Shown: positions 21,801 through 27,421 of the stretch, one piece after another
Layout: every line of letters starts with the position of its first letter
How positions within the stretch are numbered: the first letter of the stretch is position 1
From: Paenibacillus sp. FSL A5-0031
Lineage (GTDB): Bacteria > Bacillota > Bacilli > Paenibacillales > Paenibacillaceae
Direction: 5' to 3'
NCBI RefSeq assembly: GCF_001956295.1
Contig: NZ_MRTD01000021.1
Span: forward strand, 1 to 64,000
DNA length: 64,000 nt
Made by a program: the position numbers and the translations under genes
The notes under the pieces: model-generated
The model's input: only the letters and a program-made list of their open reading frames with translations
What the model was told of the DNA's origin: nothing
Database searches by the model: none

Positions 21801-21983
21801 CAGCACAACATGCTGCCCTTGGCCAAGCCCTCTTTCCTGCAGCTGACCGAGTACTGCTCCCGCTGCCTTGCGTAGTTGTCCATACGACACGAATCGATCC
21901 TTACCCGCCTCGCAGAACGTAATGCCCGCACCGCTCGTTCCGCTTGCAATGAGTACCTCTGAGAGATTTCGGATGATATTCAT
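9888..21983 (-). CDS. Lipo-initiating NRPS: AL-T-(C-A-T)x3-half C
   Basis: Non-ribosomal peptide synthetase of 4031 residues. Domains: fatty acyl-AMP-ligase-like domain (1 to ~575; FTSGSTGDPKG, then SWLPLTHDMGLIG typical of FAALs); carrier GGNS (~614); C with HHLITDG (~807); A (~1284); T GGHS (~1674); C with HHIIADG (~1858); A (~2330); T GGHS (~2722); C with HHIVSDG (~2907); A (~3375); T GGES (~3771); and a C-terminal ~190-residue piece that resembles only the second lobe of a condensation domain. Pocket codes read by hand: A1 D-G-F-F-L-G-M-V-F-K (Ile-like), A2 and A3 D-V-W-H-F-S-L-V-D-K (Ser). No epimerase, reductase or thioesterase is present. The start at 21983 (MNIIRNLS) has a GGGGGAG site; an ATG at 22013 overlaps the panD stop but lacks one. 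It should acylate Ile-Ser-Ser and pass the chain to the ketosynthase gene downstream. Confidence 0.95.
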   Translation of the reverse strand: MNIIRNLSEVLIASGTSGAGITFCEAGKDRFVSYGQLRKAAGAVLGQLQERGLGQGQHVVLQTEDNERFLVLFWACLLGGMIPVPLTAGRTDEGRKKLLQVSSQLGNPYLLCEPEIWESVAAYCLKNEEHAAGQLLQKKMLPIKDVLDEAAAIEHQGTVYAATEEDVAFIQFTSGSTGDPKGVVLTHGNLLSNMRAILEGAQSTEADSSLSWLPLTHDMGLIGFHLTPMLGLMNQWQMPTSTFVLHPMKWMELTHQHRITCLSSPNFGYVHFLQHFKPENATCWDLSSVRLIFNGAEPVSASNCREFLAQMKPYGLREQCIFPVYGLAEASLAVTFPHVEESLNTLYVSRKGLNIGDVIQDAPADDPNKIEIVELGFPVSECELKICDESGRETPDRYVGLLHIRGRNVTKGYFNRPDVNAVILSTDGWLNTGDLGFMQDGRLYVTGRMKDIIFVNGQNVYPHDLEMLASEIKGAEIGKVAVSAIQNEVTKQDEIAVFIQFRGKLNAFVPLRESVQRLLNRKTGLQVELIVPVKRIPKTTSGKIQRYTLAESMQSGQFSSVISELESLAAIMEETAPESAVAAPETDAEQRILSIWKKVLKTDRIGIDDHFLEHGGNSLRAAYVAAQLQSTFGINVSLSELFQHHTVRLLAAYVAEAAAGEDQRNGQCEVISNGGKRDWYPATSAQKRLFIVEEMNSGLLRYHLPQRISIEGELDLSKFQQVWESLINRHSSLRTSFVMDHDIVVGRIADSVKLPIVYTDGRGWSESDMQHKISAFLQPFELYKAPLFRIELITRGHNRHLMLFDMHHLITDGTSMGILIGHFVAMYEGAELPPNSFQYSDIADWENRIRAEDRRMSRQREYWRQMFKEGAGEIDIPADYRRPLTPSYKGAIEKFVLDATLTAKLEQLAFRTGGTLYTVLTSIYFMLLSKYTGAVDMVIGTASAGRTRPEMEGIVGLFVNMVPLRLRAGKELSILQCFEEINKQILLSLDHQDVPYEEIVELAEAKQEHGRNPLFSTVFTLHNMEIPQFTTANVTFKPEPIGTGTTKFDMTWECIASEEGISVSIEYSIDLYSQETVRGFARHYKTLADAAVQSPESVVEMLPMLDEDECQLILATSESSRAPYPNDTSLYRLFERQVAHTPQLPAIVMDEATLSYTELNEMANALARWLINHGVVPHSRVALLLHRSFNMPVAILAVLKTGSAYVPIDPSYPIDRIEFMLGDADISTMIVDAQTIHIGGKLAQAGNRPVDKIDIDAMRNEWRQAEGHNLNVDVTGDDAAYVMYTSGSTGRPKGILTTHRNVIRIARATDYIRITNEDALLQLSNYAFDGSTFDFYGALLNGAKLVLVNENDLLDIHQLILLMKKQRVTIFFATTALFNAFVDSGLTDLPSLRHLLFGGERASASHIRRAYQTVGSGVLLHMYGPTESTVFATCYPIDSIEQDNAAIPIGKPIAHSEALVLDENGALLPALVPGELCIAGDGLTQGYLNLPELTANKFVPHPFKEGTKLYRTGDLVRRLPDGNLEFLDRLDTQVKLRGFRIELGEIESKLLECEDVREAVVMLKYRSGDPQLAAYIVANGELSIDRLQAELGAKLPQFMIPTVFVRVEKLPLTSNGKINKNALPEPDFSKLSIGMAAAYVPPATQTEIQLATIWEMVLKVEAVGVNDHFLAHGGHSLKAAALVSEIYKQYHVRMPIKEVFLRSTVREQAEWIDSADKEAYEPIIPINISRSYPLSPSQQRIFLIEEIANAGIAYHIPLVLRLTCHVQRTDMERAIKGLIALHEPLRTSFQLIDGEARQIIHEHASFELQEISDTTIDLEQRFCKFAKPLPLSQAPLLDARLLSSASGETYLLLNIHHIIADGISVSLLIEELVKRLDGKRLEEPHIQYKDYAVWRAGQGNTERMRKSIRYWETELSDPPPSLDMPLDFPRGERQSLEGETFGFHVPSELAIRLQSISDTLNISLNSLLFASYALLLQKYTSGNDLIIGALAAGRSHPETANMIGMFNNFLPIRLKIGDGMKFDQFAKASHDYLLAALEHQDVSFDQMIEAAQMTIDPSRNPLFDTMMILHNQIGNDLEVKGHTVGVQPVRAGKNMTSKLDFKLDLYSHGDGGFRAELEFNTRLFHKATMMRLADHWLNVLKQVTDEPGMRCSSLSLIMEKEAQMLQEWNDTARPYPDSQTIHGCFEAQVRKTPDAPAIRLNEGMFTYRELDERANRLALLLRKKGVGAETIVPIVAERSLEMMAAILGILKAGGAYLPIDPHFPEERIGYILEDSGAKLLCSQHKWMNQLPFNGEIIDINAVEDKGSHDAEEWLWEPAVNAHHLAYVIYTSGSTGKPKGVMIEHAAVINRIHWMQDQYPLDAQDVILQKTPITFDVSVWELFWWSFAGASVYLLEPQGEREPQVMMKVIREQAVTVMHFVPSMLGVYLQYASEVKADKPFGGLRYVFASGEALKPAQVEGFYSRHSAGSESPRLINLYGPTEATVDVSAYDCANYKQGSVPIGSPIQNIRLYVVDEQRRLQPIGIPGELCIAGVGLARGYLNRQELTAEKFVPDPFFAGERMYLTGDRARWLADGHIEYLGRFDHQVKIRGFRMECGEIEHALMQLEEVSDALVMTVKDRTGEPALCAYVVSSFERNERELKEKLRGTLPEYMIPSLFACLHSFPLNASGKIDRSLLPQPTFADSIGGADPRSETELRLAELWKSILGVRIVRTGDHFFQLGGHSLRAAQLTGAVEQQLEVIFTLKDVFAYPVLEEMAAFIDRSPKRTAASITRAEQRDVYPLSLAQNRLFVLHHMKPSSTAYNLPLALSMRGELNVERLQEALQRLIDRHEPLRTSFEWRDGAPVQRIHERVMVRADVTKTDQVDGWSSMQKFVQPFDLSIAPLLRASLITNGAQEHLLMLDMHHIVSDGISMTVLAHDFTKLYEGGTLLPLEVQYKDVAVWQQGFMKSRERDRQEQYWREELAGTLPLLNLRVDKPRPAEQSFKGSKIIHALPLSLISEVESLAATAGMTSFPIWLACFHVLLHKLTGQEDLISGTPIGGRSHPETAPLVGMFVNTVAIRSQPPREHSFLHFARQIKEKVLGAMHNGMLPFEHCVTSLDVKRDLSRNPIFDVMFVMQNMDVPAMKADVLQLKTQPLEHAVSKLDLTFELAMREDGADLTVEYATDLFEQQTINRMISYYIRIVKQVTKDTHISLNQIRLLTSDEEAIQLVQFNETATAYPSHMTVESYLEAQAEWIPHATALIYETGEMSYHELNGKANRLARVLRKHGVKHEDTVAVIMERSVDMIIAIYGILKAGAAYVPISPGLPEERVQYMLDDSGAKIVLTRGLDGQFGNMSLDSKRLNIEEALQHEQNDGPLEKIHRSRSLAYVLYTSGSTGQPKGVMIEHHSVVNRLTWMQNRYTLEMHDVILQKTPFTFDVSVWELFLWSFSGAKLCLLAPGGEKDPGAIYDAINKYAVTTLHFVPSMLHLFLDYPGLVNDSKKLESLRYVFASGEALTVNQVERFRERIGEPNAAKLINLYGPTEATVDVSYYECIGEQSLTSVPIGSPIDNISLYVVNDVMQVQPVGVAGELCIAGVGLARGYWKRPDLTSEKFVKNPFAANELMYRTGDLARWLPDGSIEFLGRMDHQVKIRGYRIECGEIEHALTGHPDVREAVVMKRDGAAAESAFLCAYVVTSDAVTTAQLRYHLAKTLPDYMVPAVYVELDHMPLSPNGKVDRKSLPAPDERLDAGVRYVEAASETEKTISIVWGEVLGRTAIGTHHNFFDVGGESLLLVRTHQRLEELYPGLLKVTDLFNYPTIAALAEYIDSQSNLSRTWHYAGIAAGEDCFNNTYAAQRNGSYQFTLEDDLIEGLAEMAYTESVSITTVALAIYLLFWKQQSGANDLVIPVATSRRRLTPLELDFSTVLEFSELIRAADSLFDDTKISYDWNQVERELGSHNSSRITPLFVDRSRTGFISENELLHLFDIILTLDSGRGGAGKGMSGLWEFNARRLKKEKVKAWAQSYIKLLRMAVHQFQQTSNARAGGKQ
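9900..10480 (-). other. C-terminal lone C-lobe of a condensation domain (within NRPS)
   Basis: The last ~190 residues of the NRPS align by eye with the C-terminal half of the complete condensation domains in this locus. FTLEDDLIEGLAE...VSITTVALAIYLLFWKQQSG.NDLVIPVATSRR matches the LARERGTTLYTLLLSAY...YSG.EDIIVGTPVAGR stretch, and NSSRITPLF matches DLSRNPLF. The N-lobe with HHxxxDG is absent. It cannot be a normal condensation catalyst; a docking role or a relic is inferred. Confidence 0.7.
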
Positions 21984-22012
21984 ATAACTCCCCCTACTTT
22001 TTGTCTGTGGCA

Positions 22013-22396
22013 TTATACCGTTGTAGAGTGCAGCTCTTGATACTTGTCCGTCACAATCCGATTATTCTCATCCATAATGACCACATCGGGCTTGTACACC
22101 CTCGCTTCATGATCTTCCATCATGGCGTAGGAAATAATAATAACGAGATCTCCTGGCTGAACCATTCGCGCAGCCGCTCCATTTAGACAAACCATGCCTG
22201 AGCCTCTTGGGCCTGTGATCGCATACGTCTCCAACCGCGCGCCGTTATTGATATTTACAACTTGTACTTTCTCGTTCTCTAAAATATTGGATGCGTCTAA
22301 AATATCTTGATCAATCGTGATGCTGCCTACATAATTCAAATTTGCTTCCGTAACGACCGCACGGTGAATTTTGGATTTGTGAATTTCTCTAAACAT
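22013..22396 (-). CDS. panD: Aspartate 1-decarboxylase, first gene of the NRPS operon
   Basis: Pyruvoyl-dependent enzyme converting L-aspartate to beta-alanine; 127 residues, the usual PanD length. The self-cleavage site appears as YVGSITID (Gly-Ser), and other conserved blocks are present (KSKIHRA near the N-terminus, ITGPRGSGMVCLNGAAA). I start at MFREIHKSK because the family begins there; AGGAG lies 10 nt upstream, inside a longer frame opening at 22414. The TAA shares one base with a possible NRPS ATG, and the preferred NRPS start is 30 nt on. No panB or panC is adjacent, which favours a dedicated supply of beta-alanine (or phosphopantetheine precursor) for the assembly line over general vitamin synthesis. 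Confidence 0.93.
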   Translation of the reverse strand: MFREIHKSKIHRAVVTEANLNYVGSITIDQDILDASNILENEKVQVVNINNGARLETYAITGPRGSGMVCLNGAAARMVQPGDLVIIISYAMMEDHEARVYKPDVVIMDENNRIVTDKYQELHSTTV

Positions 22397-22538
22397 AAAT
22401 AACACACTCCTCATAGAATAGTGAATTTGGTTAATATACCGATAAACAATAGTGCTTTAACACAACCTTAAAGTTACTTTTATTTGTATTTATTACAAAT
22501 TTTAAAATAAAAAAGACAAAGAAATCGCTCAGTTAACA

Positions 22539-22552
22539 TGAAAGCGTTAACA
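22539..22552. promoter_or_regulatory. cre-like catabolite control site upstream of panD/NRPS operon
   Basis: TGAAAGCGTTAACA fits the Bacillus cre consensus TGWAANCGNTNWCA at every constrained position. It lies about 140 bp before the panD start in the AT-rich leader. CcpA control of the biosynthetic operon is inferred. Confidence 0.6.
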
Positions 22553-22559
22553 ATAGTTT

Positions 22560-23237
22560 GTTAATAACTTCTGATGGCAGACGACTAAGTATTTTTGGTT
22601 GAAGGTATAGCTTATGCGGGTTGAATACTCGAGTTAAAATAACATGTGGGTTAACTTGTTGGGGAGACTGACAAGCATGTAGATTAGCAATGAAATCATT
22701 TACTAGAAAAGAGCTGCGCAATGAAAGAGGTGTGGGAAAATGCTATAAAGGCTTAGCTTATTTTGATATCAAAGAGCGTGGTCATCCTGACTAATTTGAT
22801 ACTAATATCAAAAAAATGATACTTTTTACCATTCGAACTCATACCTATAGTAGTTGGATTGCACCTATGAAAGAAAGGGGATTTTTATGTTAATAAGGGG
22901 TGGAATTCTCTTTTTTTGATTTATATGGTCACTATTGTGATAGATTCGCGCATAATAAACGATTTCGTGTTAGAAAATAGGGGGTTGTTTTATTCTCTAA
23001 CGAACTGTATTGAGCTTATTCTATAGAAAACTAGGCTTCTTGCGTGTTAACGAATCTAATTAACGCTAAAGCATGATTTTTAAGGTGTCTTTAGCTGCTT
23101 TTCTCGAAATAACGATTCTAGAGTTCGTTAAAATGTTAATCCCTTTCGGATGGTTTAAATATGAGCTGCTAGATTCGTAAGCCGTGTATTGGATAAGGGG
23201 AGGACATCGTTTTGCATAAATTCCGTCAAAATAAAGT
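22560..23237. repeat. Gene-poor stretch with scattered short direct and inverted repeats
   Basis: About 700 bp with no convincing gene. Short motifs recur in both orientations: TAACGAACT (near 22,997) against AGTTCGTTA (near 23,119); TAGATTCG (near 22,941 and 23,173) against CGAATCTA (near 23,049); and several GTTAAC boxes. The pattern resembles decayed intergenic repeat units. The only open frames here are short and lack ribosome sites. Confidence 0.45.
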
Positions 23238-23281
23238 AGGGCTGTCCCAGGCGTAGATAAAACTACGCTTGGAACAGCCCT
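23238..23281. terminator. Long hairpin, probable terminator of the GH32 gene or repeat element
   Basis: Near-perfect 19-bp inverted repeat: AGGGCTGTCCCAGGCGTAG, a short AT loop, then its complement with two mismatches. It lies about 150 bp downstream of the GH32 stop on the minus strand. There is no long T-run, so it may instead be a repeat or mobile-element end. Confidence 0.5.
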
Positions 23282-23429
23282 TTGGAAGATTGCAGACAAA
23301 ATCACAAACCAACTGACTGAAACGTGTTAACCAAATCTTTTAAGCAAAGTGTGAAATCCATCAACAACTCGCCACGCGTAACAACGTCCAATCCTCAGAC
23401 TTTTACGGTATCAACATTATCAACATTCA

Positions 23430-24923
23430 TTACCAAATCGAGCGCAGCTGCCAAGCATTCACGGTTTGAAGCAGCGCGTCTCCGCCGCGAGCAAAGAAAG
23501 AGATACCTATATCTTCTGATCTCGGATAAACCCGATTGGTCATAGCGACTCTGCCTTCTCCTGCAAACAATTCAATAGAGGAGCGATCAAGAAACAGTCT
23601 TAGCTGCAAACGCCCGTCTGAAGACAACTGAAGCGGCGCCTCGCTAACTCCGCCATCGCCTTCACCGCCGAGATTACGATCCATACAAATCTTTTGTTCG
23701 CTTATGCAATAGCTAATTTCAGTATAGGCCGTCCCATCCTCGGAGCTGCGTACACGAATACCTACTTCTGTTGCTTCCGTTCCAGCCAGATCAAATACAA
23801 TATCCATTTCAAGAGAGTCTCCATGGACGCCTTCTATTTTGACAAATTCGTTGCTTGATAGAGCTACATCAGTCGCCGAAACCTGTTGTCCACGCAGCAC
23901 GGAAAGCTCCGGCACTGGATTGCTTCGCACCGTACTATCCGCTGCTAACGTCAATTCGCGCGGCAGCGTCATTCCGCCAAGCCAGCCATGCGCTTGCTCG
24001 GGCATCGTCGCTCCCCATATGTTCATCCATGCGATCATTATTCTTCTGCCTCGATCATCAAGCAGCGTTTGCGGCGCATAAAAGTCAAATCCATAATCGA
24101 TTTGTCCCATCTGCTGTCTCTCAAAGCGGCAGCTTGCGTAATCGAACGTCCCTGACAAATACAAGTTTTTGATTGGTGCAATATTCATCGGGGAGATGAG
24201 CAGCGTATGCTGATTGCCTTCTCCAAGCGGGAATAGATCTGGACATTCCCACATATCCCCCATCGTACCCTCACTCTGCGCCGCAGCACCTTGATATTCC
24301 CAGCTCAGCAGATCGCTCGACGTATAAATTAACCCTTTGCCAAGTCCGTCTTTGCCGTAACCAACGACCATATGCCATTTATCTTCATGCTTCCACACCT
24401 TCGGATCACGGAATCCGAACCGCTGCGCGTCAGGTGAATCACCGATCACCGGATTAGCAGCATACTTGTGGAACGTCACACCGTCAGTGCTTGTCGCTAA
24501 AGCTTGGACCTCTTCCGGTGTTTTGCCATCAACATGTCCCGTATAAATTAACGTTAAAACGCCGTTGTTATCTACTGCGCTTCCTGACCAACAGCCCTGT
24601 CCGCCAAACTCTGCTTTGTCATAATTCTCGGAGGGTGCTATCGCAATAGGCAGATGCTCCCAGTGAACTAAATCCTTGCTTCTAGCATGTCCCCAGTGCA
24701 TCGGACCTTGCTTCGATTGATAGGGATCATGCTGATAAAACAGATGATAATGTCCCTCAAAATAAATCATGCCGTTCGGGTCATTCATCCAGCCTGCTGG
24801 CGGCATCATATGATAATGAAGCCGATATGTTGTATCAATCATTTTCACATTTTCTTGAAGCGCTTTATTCGCATTTGCAATATAACGTTGATGAAGGTCT
24901 TGTTTGCTTGTCGTATTTTCCAA
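23430..24923 (-). CDS. GH32 beta-fructofuranosidase / sucrose-6-phosphate hydrolase
   Basis: Glycoside hydrolase family 32 enzyme that cleaves beta-fructosyl bonds in sucrose, sucrose-6-phosphate or fructans; about 497 residues. The three diagnostic motifs are present: GWMNDPNG (nucleophile Asp), FRDPKVW (transition-state Asp) and MWECPDLF (acid/base Glu). The C-terminal part has the beta-sandwich pattern of the family (RSSIELFAGEGRVAMTNRVYP). There is no signal peptide, so it is probably cytoplasmic, which favours sucrose-6-P or short oligomers. The start is uncertain: TTG at 24923 (MENTTSK) gives a family-like N-terminus; ATGs at 24956/24959 and a longer frame to 25019 are alternatives. No PTS gene is adjacent. 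An upstream cre site suggests catabolite repression. Confidence 0.93.
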   Translation of the reverse strand: MENTTSKQDLHQRYIANANKALQENVKMIDTTYRLHYHMMPPAGWMNDPNGMIYFEGHYHLFYQHDPYQSKQGPMHWGHARSKDLVHWEHLPIAIAPSENYDKAEFGGQGCWSGSAVDNNGVLTLIYTGHVDGKTPEEVQALATSTDGVTFHKYAANPVIGDSPDAQRFGFRDPKVWKHEDKWHMVVGYGKDGLGKGLIYTSSDLLSWEYQGAAAQSEGTMGDMWECPDLFPLGEGNQHTLLISPMNIAPIKNLYLSGTFDYASCRFERQQMGQIDYGFDFYAPQTLLDDRGRRIMIAWMNIWGATMPEQAHGWLGGMTLPRELTLAADSTVRSNPVPELSVLRGQQVSATDVALSSNEFVKIEGVHGDSLEMDIVFDLAGTEATEVGIRVRSSEDGTAYTEISYCISEQKICMDRNLGGEGDGGVSEAPLQLSSDGRLQLRLFLDRSSIELFAGEGRVAMTNRVYPRSEDIGISFFARGGDALLQTVNAWQLRSIW

Positions 24924-24972
24924 CCTGATCACCCATCCTTGCTTGTGAATTTTCATCATGCTAATTGAGCAT

Positions 24973-24986
24973 GTGTAAACGCTTAC
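24973..24986. promoter_or_regulatory. cre-like site upstream of GH32 gene
   Basis: TGTAAACGCTTACT matches the cre consensus with one mismatch at the last base and is nearly palindromic. It sits about 50 bp upstream of the chosen GH32 start. It could also be the operator of a LacI-family sugar regulator. Confidence 0.65.
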
Positions 24987-25138
24987 TTTTATTGAACCAA
25001 TCCGTCCTCCCGATCGCAAATAGCTTTAGGCCATTGCTTTCGAAAGACGGACTCACCCCTGCTGAAATACTGCTGCTACGTTCTCTTAATTCTAGGATCA
25101 GCACTATAGTGCAAATAGAATTGTTTTGTCTTTTACCA

Positions 25139-26152
25139 CTATTTAAAAAACTGCTTGACTATACCTTTACCCTCATTAACTTCCACTTCGGCATAAGCAC
25201 CGTTTATGAGCGTAATTTGAGGAGGAACATGCCCGCAATCCACATCATAAATGATCGGAATTTGAAGCTCTTCAGCGAGCTCTTGATACACATCTTCAAC
25301 GGTATAACCGTCTACGGGTTGATTTGCTGGACTCCGTCCGAACAAAATGCATGGGCTCTGCTCAAACCAGCCCGCCAGCTTCATTTGAACCAGTGATCTG
25401 CGTAAATCTACGGTCGATAACTCACAATTTTCGAGGTACCACAAAATAGGCTCACCATCGATAAACTGCTCTCGAAAAGCGGATACATCACCATAAGGTG
25501 TGCCGACTAAATGTCTGATCACGTCAATACAGCCTCCAAGTAAACGTCCCTCGGTCTTCACTTGTTGGTTGGAGGTCGATTTCCAGTATGTAGGCTCGTT
25601 CAAATGAAACACATAAGGGGTTGGATTATCGTGCTGCCATTCTTTTTGATACTTATTAGACGAATATTGAATGATAGATTCTCCTGCCTTAGTTGATAAA
25701 ACCGGTTGCCACATGGCTGTCGTCTCATCCGAATATTCGCCTCTTAGATCAAATAAATTAGCACCATGTGCAGACGCTATGCCTGTCTTTAACGTAGTCG
25801 CAAATAGCAGCACGCTTATGTCTGAATAGCCCATTATCCATTTATCATTTAAGCGGTTAAAATCAATATATTCAAGCATCTCAATCAACAGCTCGCCTCC
25901 CCATGGAGGAATGACGATATCAATGTGATCACTGCTCATCATTTCATTAAACTCGTCCGCTCGTTTTTGGGCAGGCGATGATTTGGCTTTATTTTGCGTC
26001 CAAACTGTCTCCCCGCAAATGATTGAATACCCTTTCGTCTCCATACGACTGCAAGCCAGCTTAAACGAATCATGCATAGAAGCAGAAACCCCATGCGATG
26101 GTGCCGTCACGCCTATCGTTGCTCCTTCTTCAAACCTCGGATATTTGATCAT
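25139..26152 (-). CDS. S66 peptidase, LD-carboxypeptidase / MccF-like
   Basis: Serine peptidase of family S66, about 337 residues, whose members are muramoyl-tetrapeptide L,D-carboxypeptidases or MccF-type enzymes that hydrolyse microcin C-like aminoacyl nucleotides. The N-terminus (ATIGVTAPSHG) is typical. The nucleophile Ser is in GYSDISVL (~110), a Glu follows in WYLENCE, and the His is in DCGHVPPQ near the C-terminus. The PPWGGE block and the longer middle region look more like the MccF-type branch than classic LdcA. The start at 26152 was chosen because GGAGG lies 6 nt upstream; ATGs at 26155 and 26167 also exist. There is no signal peptide. It stands alone, so its substrate cannot be told from context. 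Confidence 0.88.
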   Translation of the reverse strand: MIKYPRFEEGATIGVTAPSHGVSASMHDSFKLACSRMETKGYSIICGETVWTQNKAKSSPAQKRADEFNEMMSSDHIDIVIPPWGGELLIEMLEYIDFNRLNDKWIMGYSDISVLLFATTLKTGIASAHGANLFDLRGEYSDETTAMWQPVLSTKAGESIIQYSSNKYQKEWQHDNPTPYVFHLNEPTYWKSTSNQQVKTEGRLLGGCIDVIRHLVGTPYGDVSAFREQFIDGEPILWYLENCELSTVDLRRSLVQMKLAGWFEQSPCILFGRSPANQPVDGYTVEDVYQELAEELQIPIIYDVDCGHVPPQITLINGAYAEVEVNEGKGIVKQFFK

Positions 26153-26473
26153 CATTGTCCTCCGCATAAATGTCTTTTAACATAGAAAAAGCGTCATTCT
26201 GTAATGTCATTAGCTCTTTAACGATGGTTATACATTGATCTTTTTGTTTCACTTCCCGCTCTCGGGGCTCTAGATATGGATACATCTCTTTCAGCTTATT
26301 CGATCGAGAGACAACTTGTCTATATGTATGGCTACTCTATGGGGTACTTTCTGAATTGTCACGGGCAAACAAGTATATGCTCCGGGAAACACATAATCAG
26401 ATCTTATCTAACAGCACTAATCTTTATTATCCATTCATACAATGATTTAAGAATATATTTTGGAGGTATGAAT

Positions 26474-27367
26474 GTGGTCATTACACCAAACATTCCAAAT
26501 CTGCCCTTCACTGAAAAAAATGGAGTGAAGTATTTTAATCTTGTTGCAGAAGTTGTAAAGAGCGAAATACTTCCCGGAATTTATGTGAATGCATGGGGTT
26601 ATAATGGAATGTCTCCGGGGCCAACGATCTGTGTATATCCCGGAGACTATGTGTGTCTTAGAGTACATAATAAATTACCTCAGCCTACGAGTGTGCACTG
26701 GCACGGTTTAGATGTTCCAAATGGAATGGACGGTGTGCCAGAAATCGAACCTTCACCTAAAATTGATCCAGGCCATTATTTTGATTACCATTTTAAAATC
26801 ACCAACGCTCCTGGTACCCATATGTATCACTCGCATTTTTACAGTGTAGTTCAGGATATGCTAGGGTTAGAAGGAGGTTTTATTATCCTTGATCCCAATG
26901 AAAGCAAAAAGGACATACAAAAAGATTATTACCTTATGCTGGGAGCATTTAAACTAATGGGCTTGGAGCCTGGGGTTTTAAAAAATGGAAACTACGAAAT
27001 TGACCCTTTTGCACATGAAAGTAATTTTTTCACTATAAACGGAAAATGCTTTCCATATACAGCCCTATTACCAGTTAACGAGGGTGACCGCGTTAGAATA
27101 AGATTCGGGAATATTGGAATGATGAATCACCCGATTCACTTTCACGGACATCAATTCTATGAGACTGCAGCGGATGGAAATTCTATTGCAATAGAAAATC
27201 GTCTTAAAAAAAATACAATACTAATTTCGTCAGGTACCACGAGAGATATTGAGTTTATCGCTGATAATCCGGGTCGCTGGCCTCTGCACTGTCATTTCCC
27301 GCATCATGTTAGTAATAATATGACGCTTTCGCTGGGAGGAATGACGACAGCAGTCGTGTATGAATAA
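26474..27367 (+). CDS. Compact multicopper oxidase without signal peptide
   Basis: Copper enzyme of about 297 residues with all four laccase-type ligand blocks in order: HWHGLD, HMYHSHF, HPIHFHGHQ and HCHFPHH followed by an axial-type Met (NNM). Two cupredoxin domains fit the length, which is well below three-domain laccases. The frame is open upstream to 26276, but that extension has no ribosome site or family similarity I can see; GTG at 26474 follows GGAGG by 7 nt, and ATG at 26468 is the alternative. No signal peptide or twin-arginine motif is visible, which is unusual for enzymes that normally meet copper outside the cell. It is the only plus-strand gene in this part of the window, between two minus-strand genes. 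The substrate is unknown. Confidence 0.88.
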   Translation: MVITPNIPNLPFTEKNGVKYFNLVAEVVKSEILPGIYVNAWGYNGMSPGPTICVYPGDYVCLRVHNKLPQPTSVHWHGLDVPNGMDGVPEIEPSPKIDPGHYFDYHFKITNAPGTHMYHSHFYSVVQDMLGLEGGFIILDPNESKKDIQKDYYLMLGAFKLMGLEPGVLKNGNYEIDPFAHESNFFTINGKCFPYTALLPVNEGDRVRIRFGNIGMMNHPIHFHGHQFYETAADGNSIAIENRLKKNTILISSGTTRDIEFIADNPGRWPLHCHFPHHVSNNMTLSLGGMTTAVVYE

Positions 27368-27421
27368 ATCTTCCTTGAGTATTAGCAGGCCTTACGTCCT
27401 GTAATCACACCTGCAAAACCT

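Noticed and set aside
21984..22013. Ten-codon longer N-terminus of the NRPS
   Set aside because: The ATG overlaps the panD stop and lacks a ribosome site, while the internal ATG has GGGGGAG at good spacing. Kept only as an alternative.
26276..26473. 66-codon N-terminal extension of the multicopper oxidase
   Set aside because: No ribosome site, and the sequence does not look like a signal peptide or cupredoxin strand. GGAGG just before 26474 marks the start.
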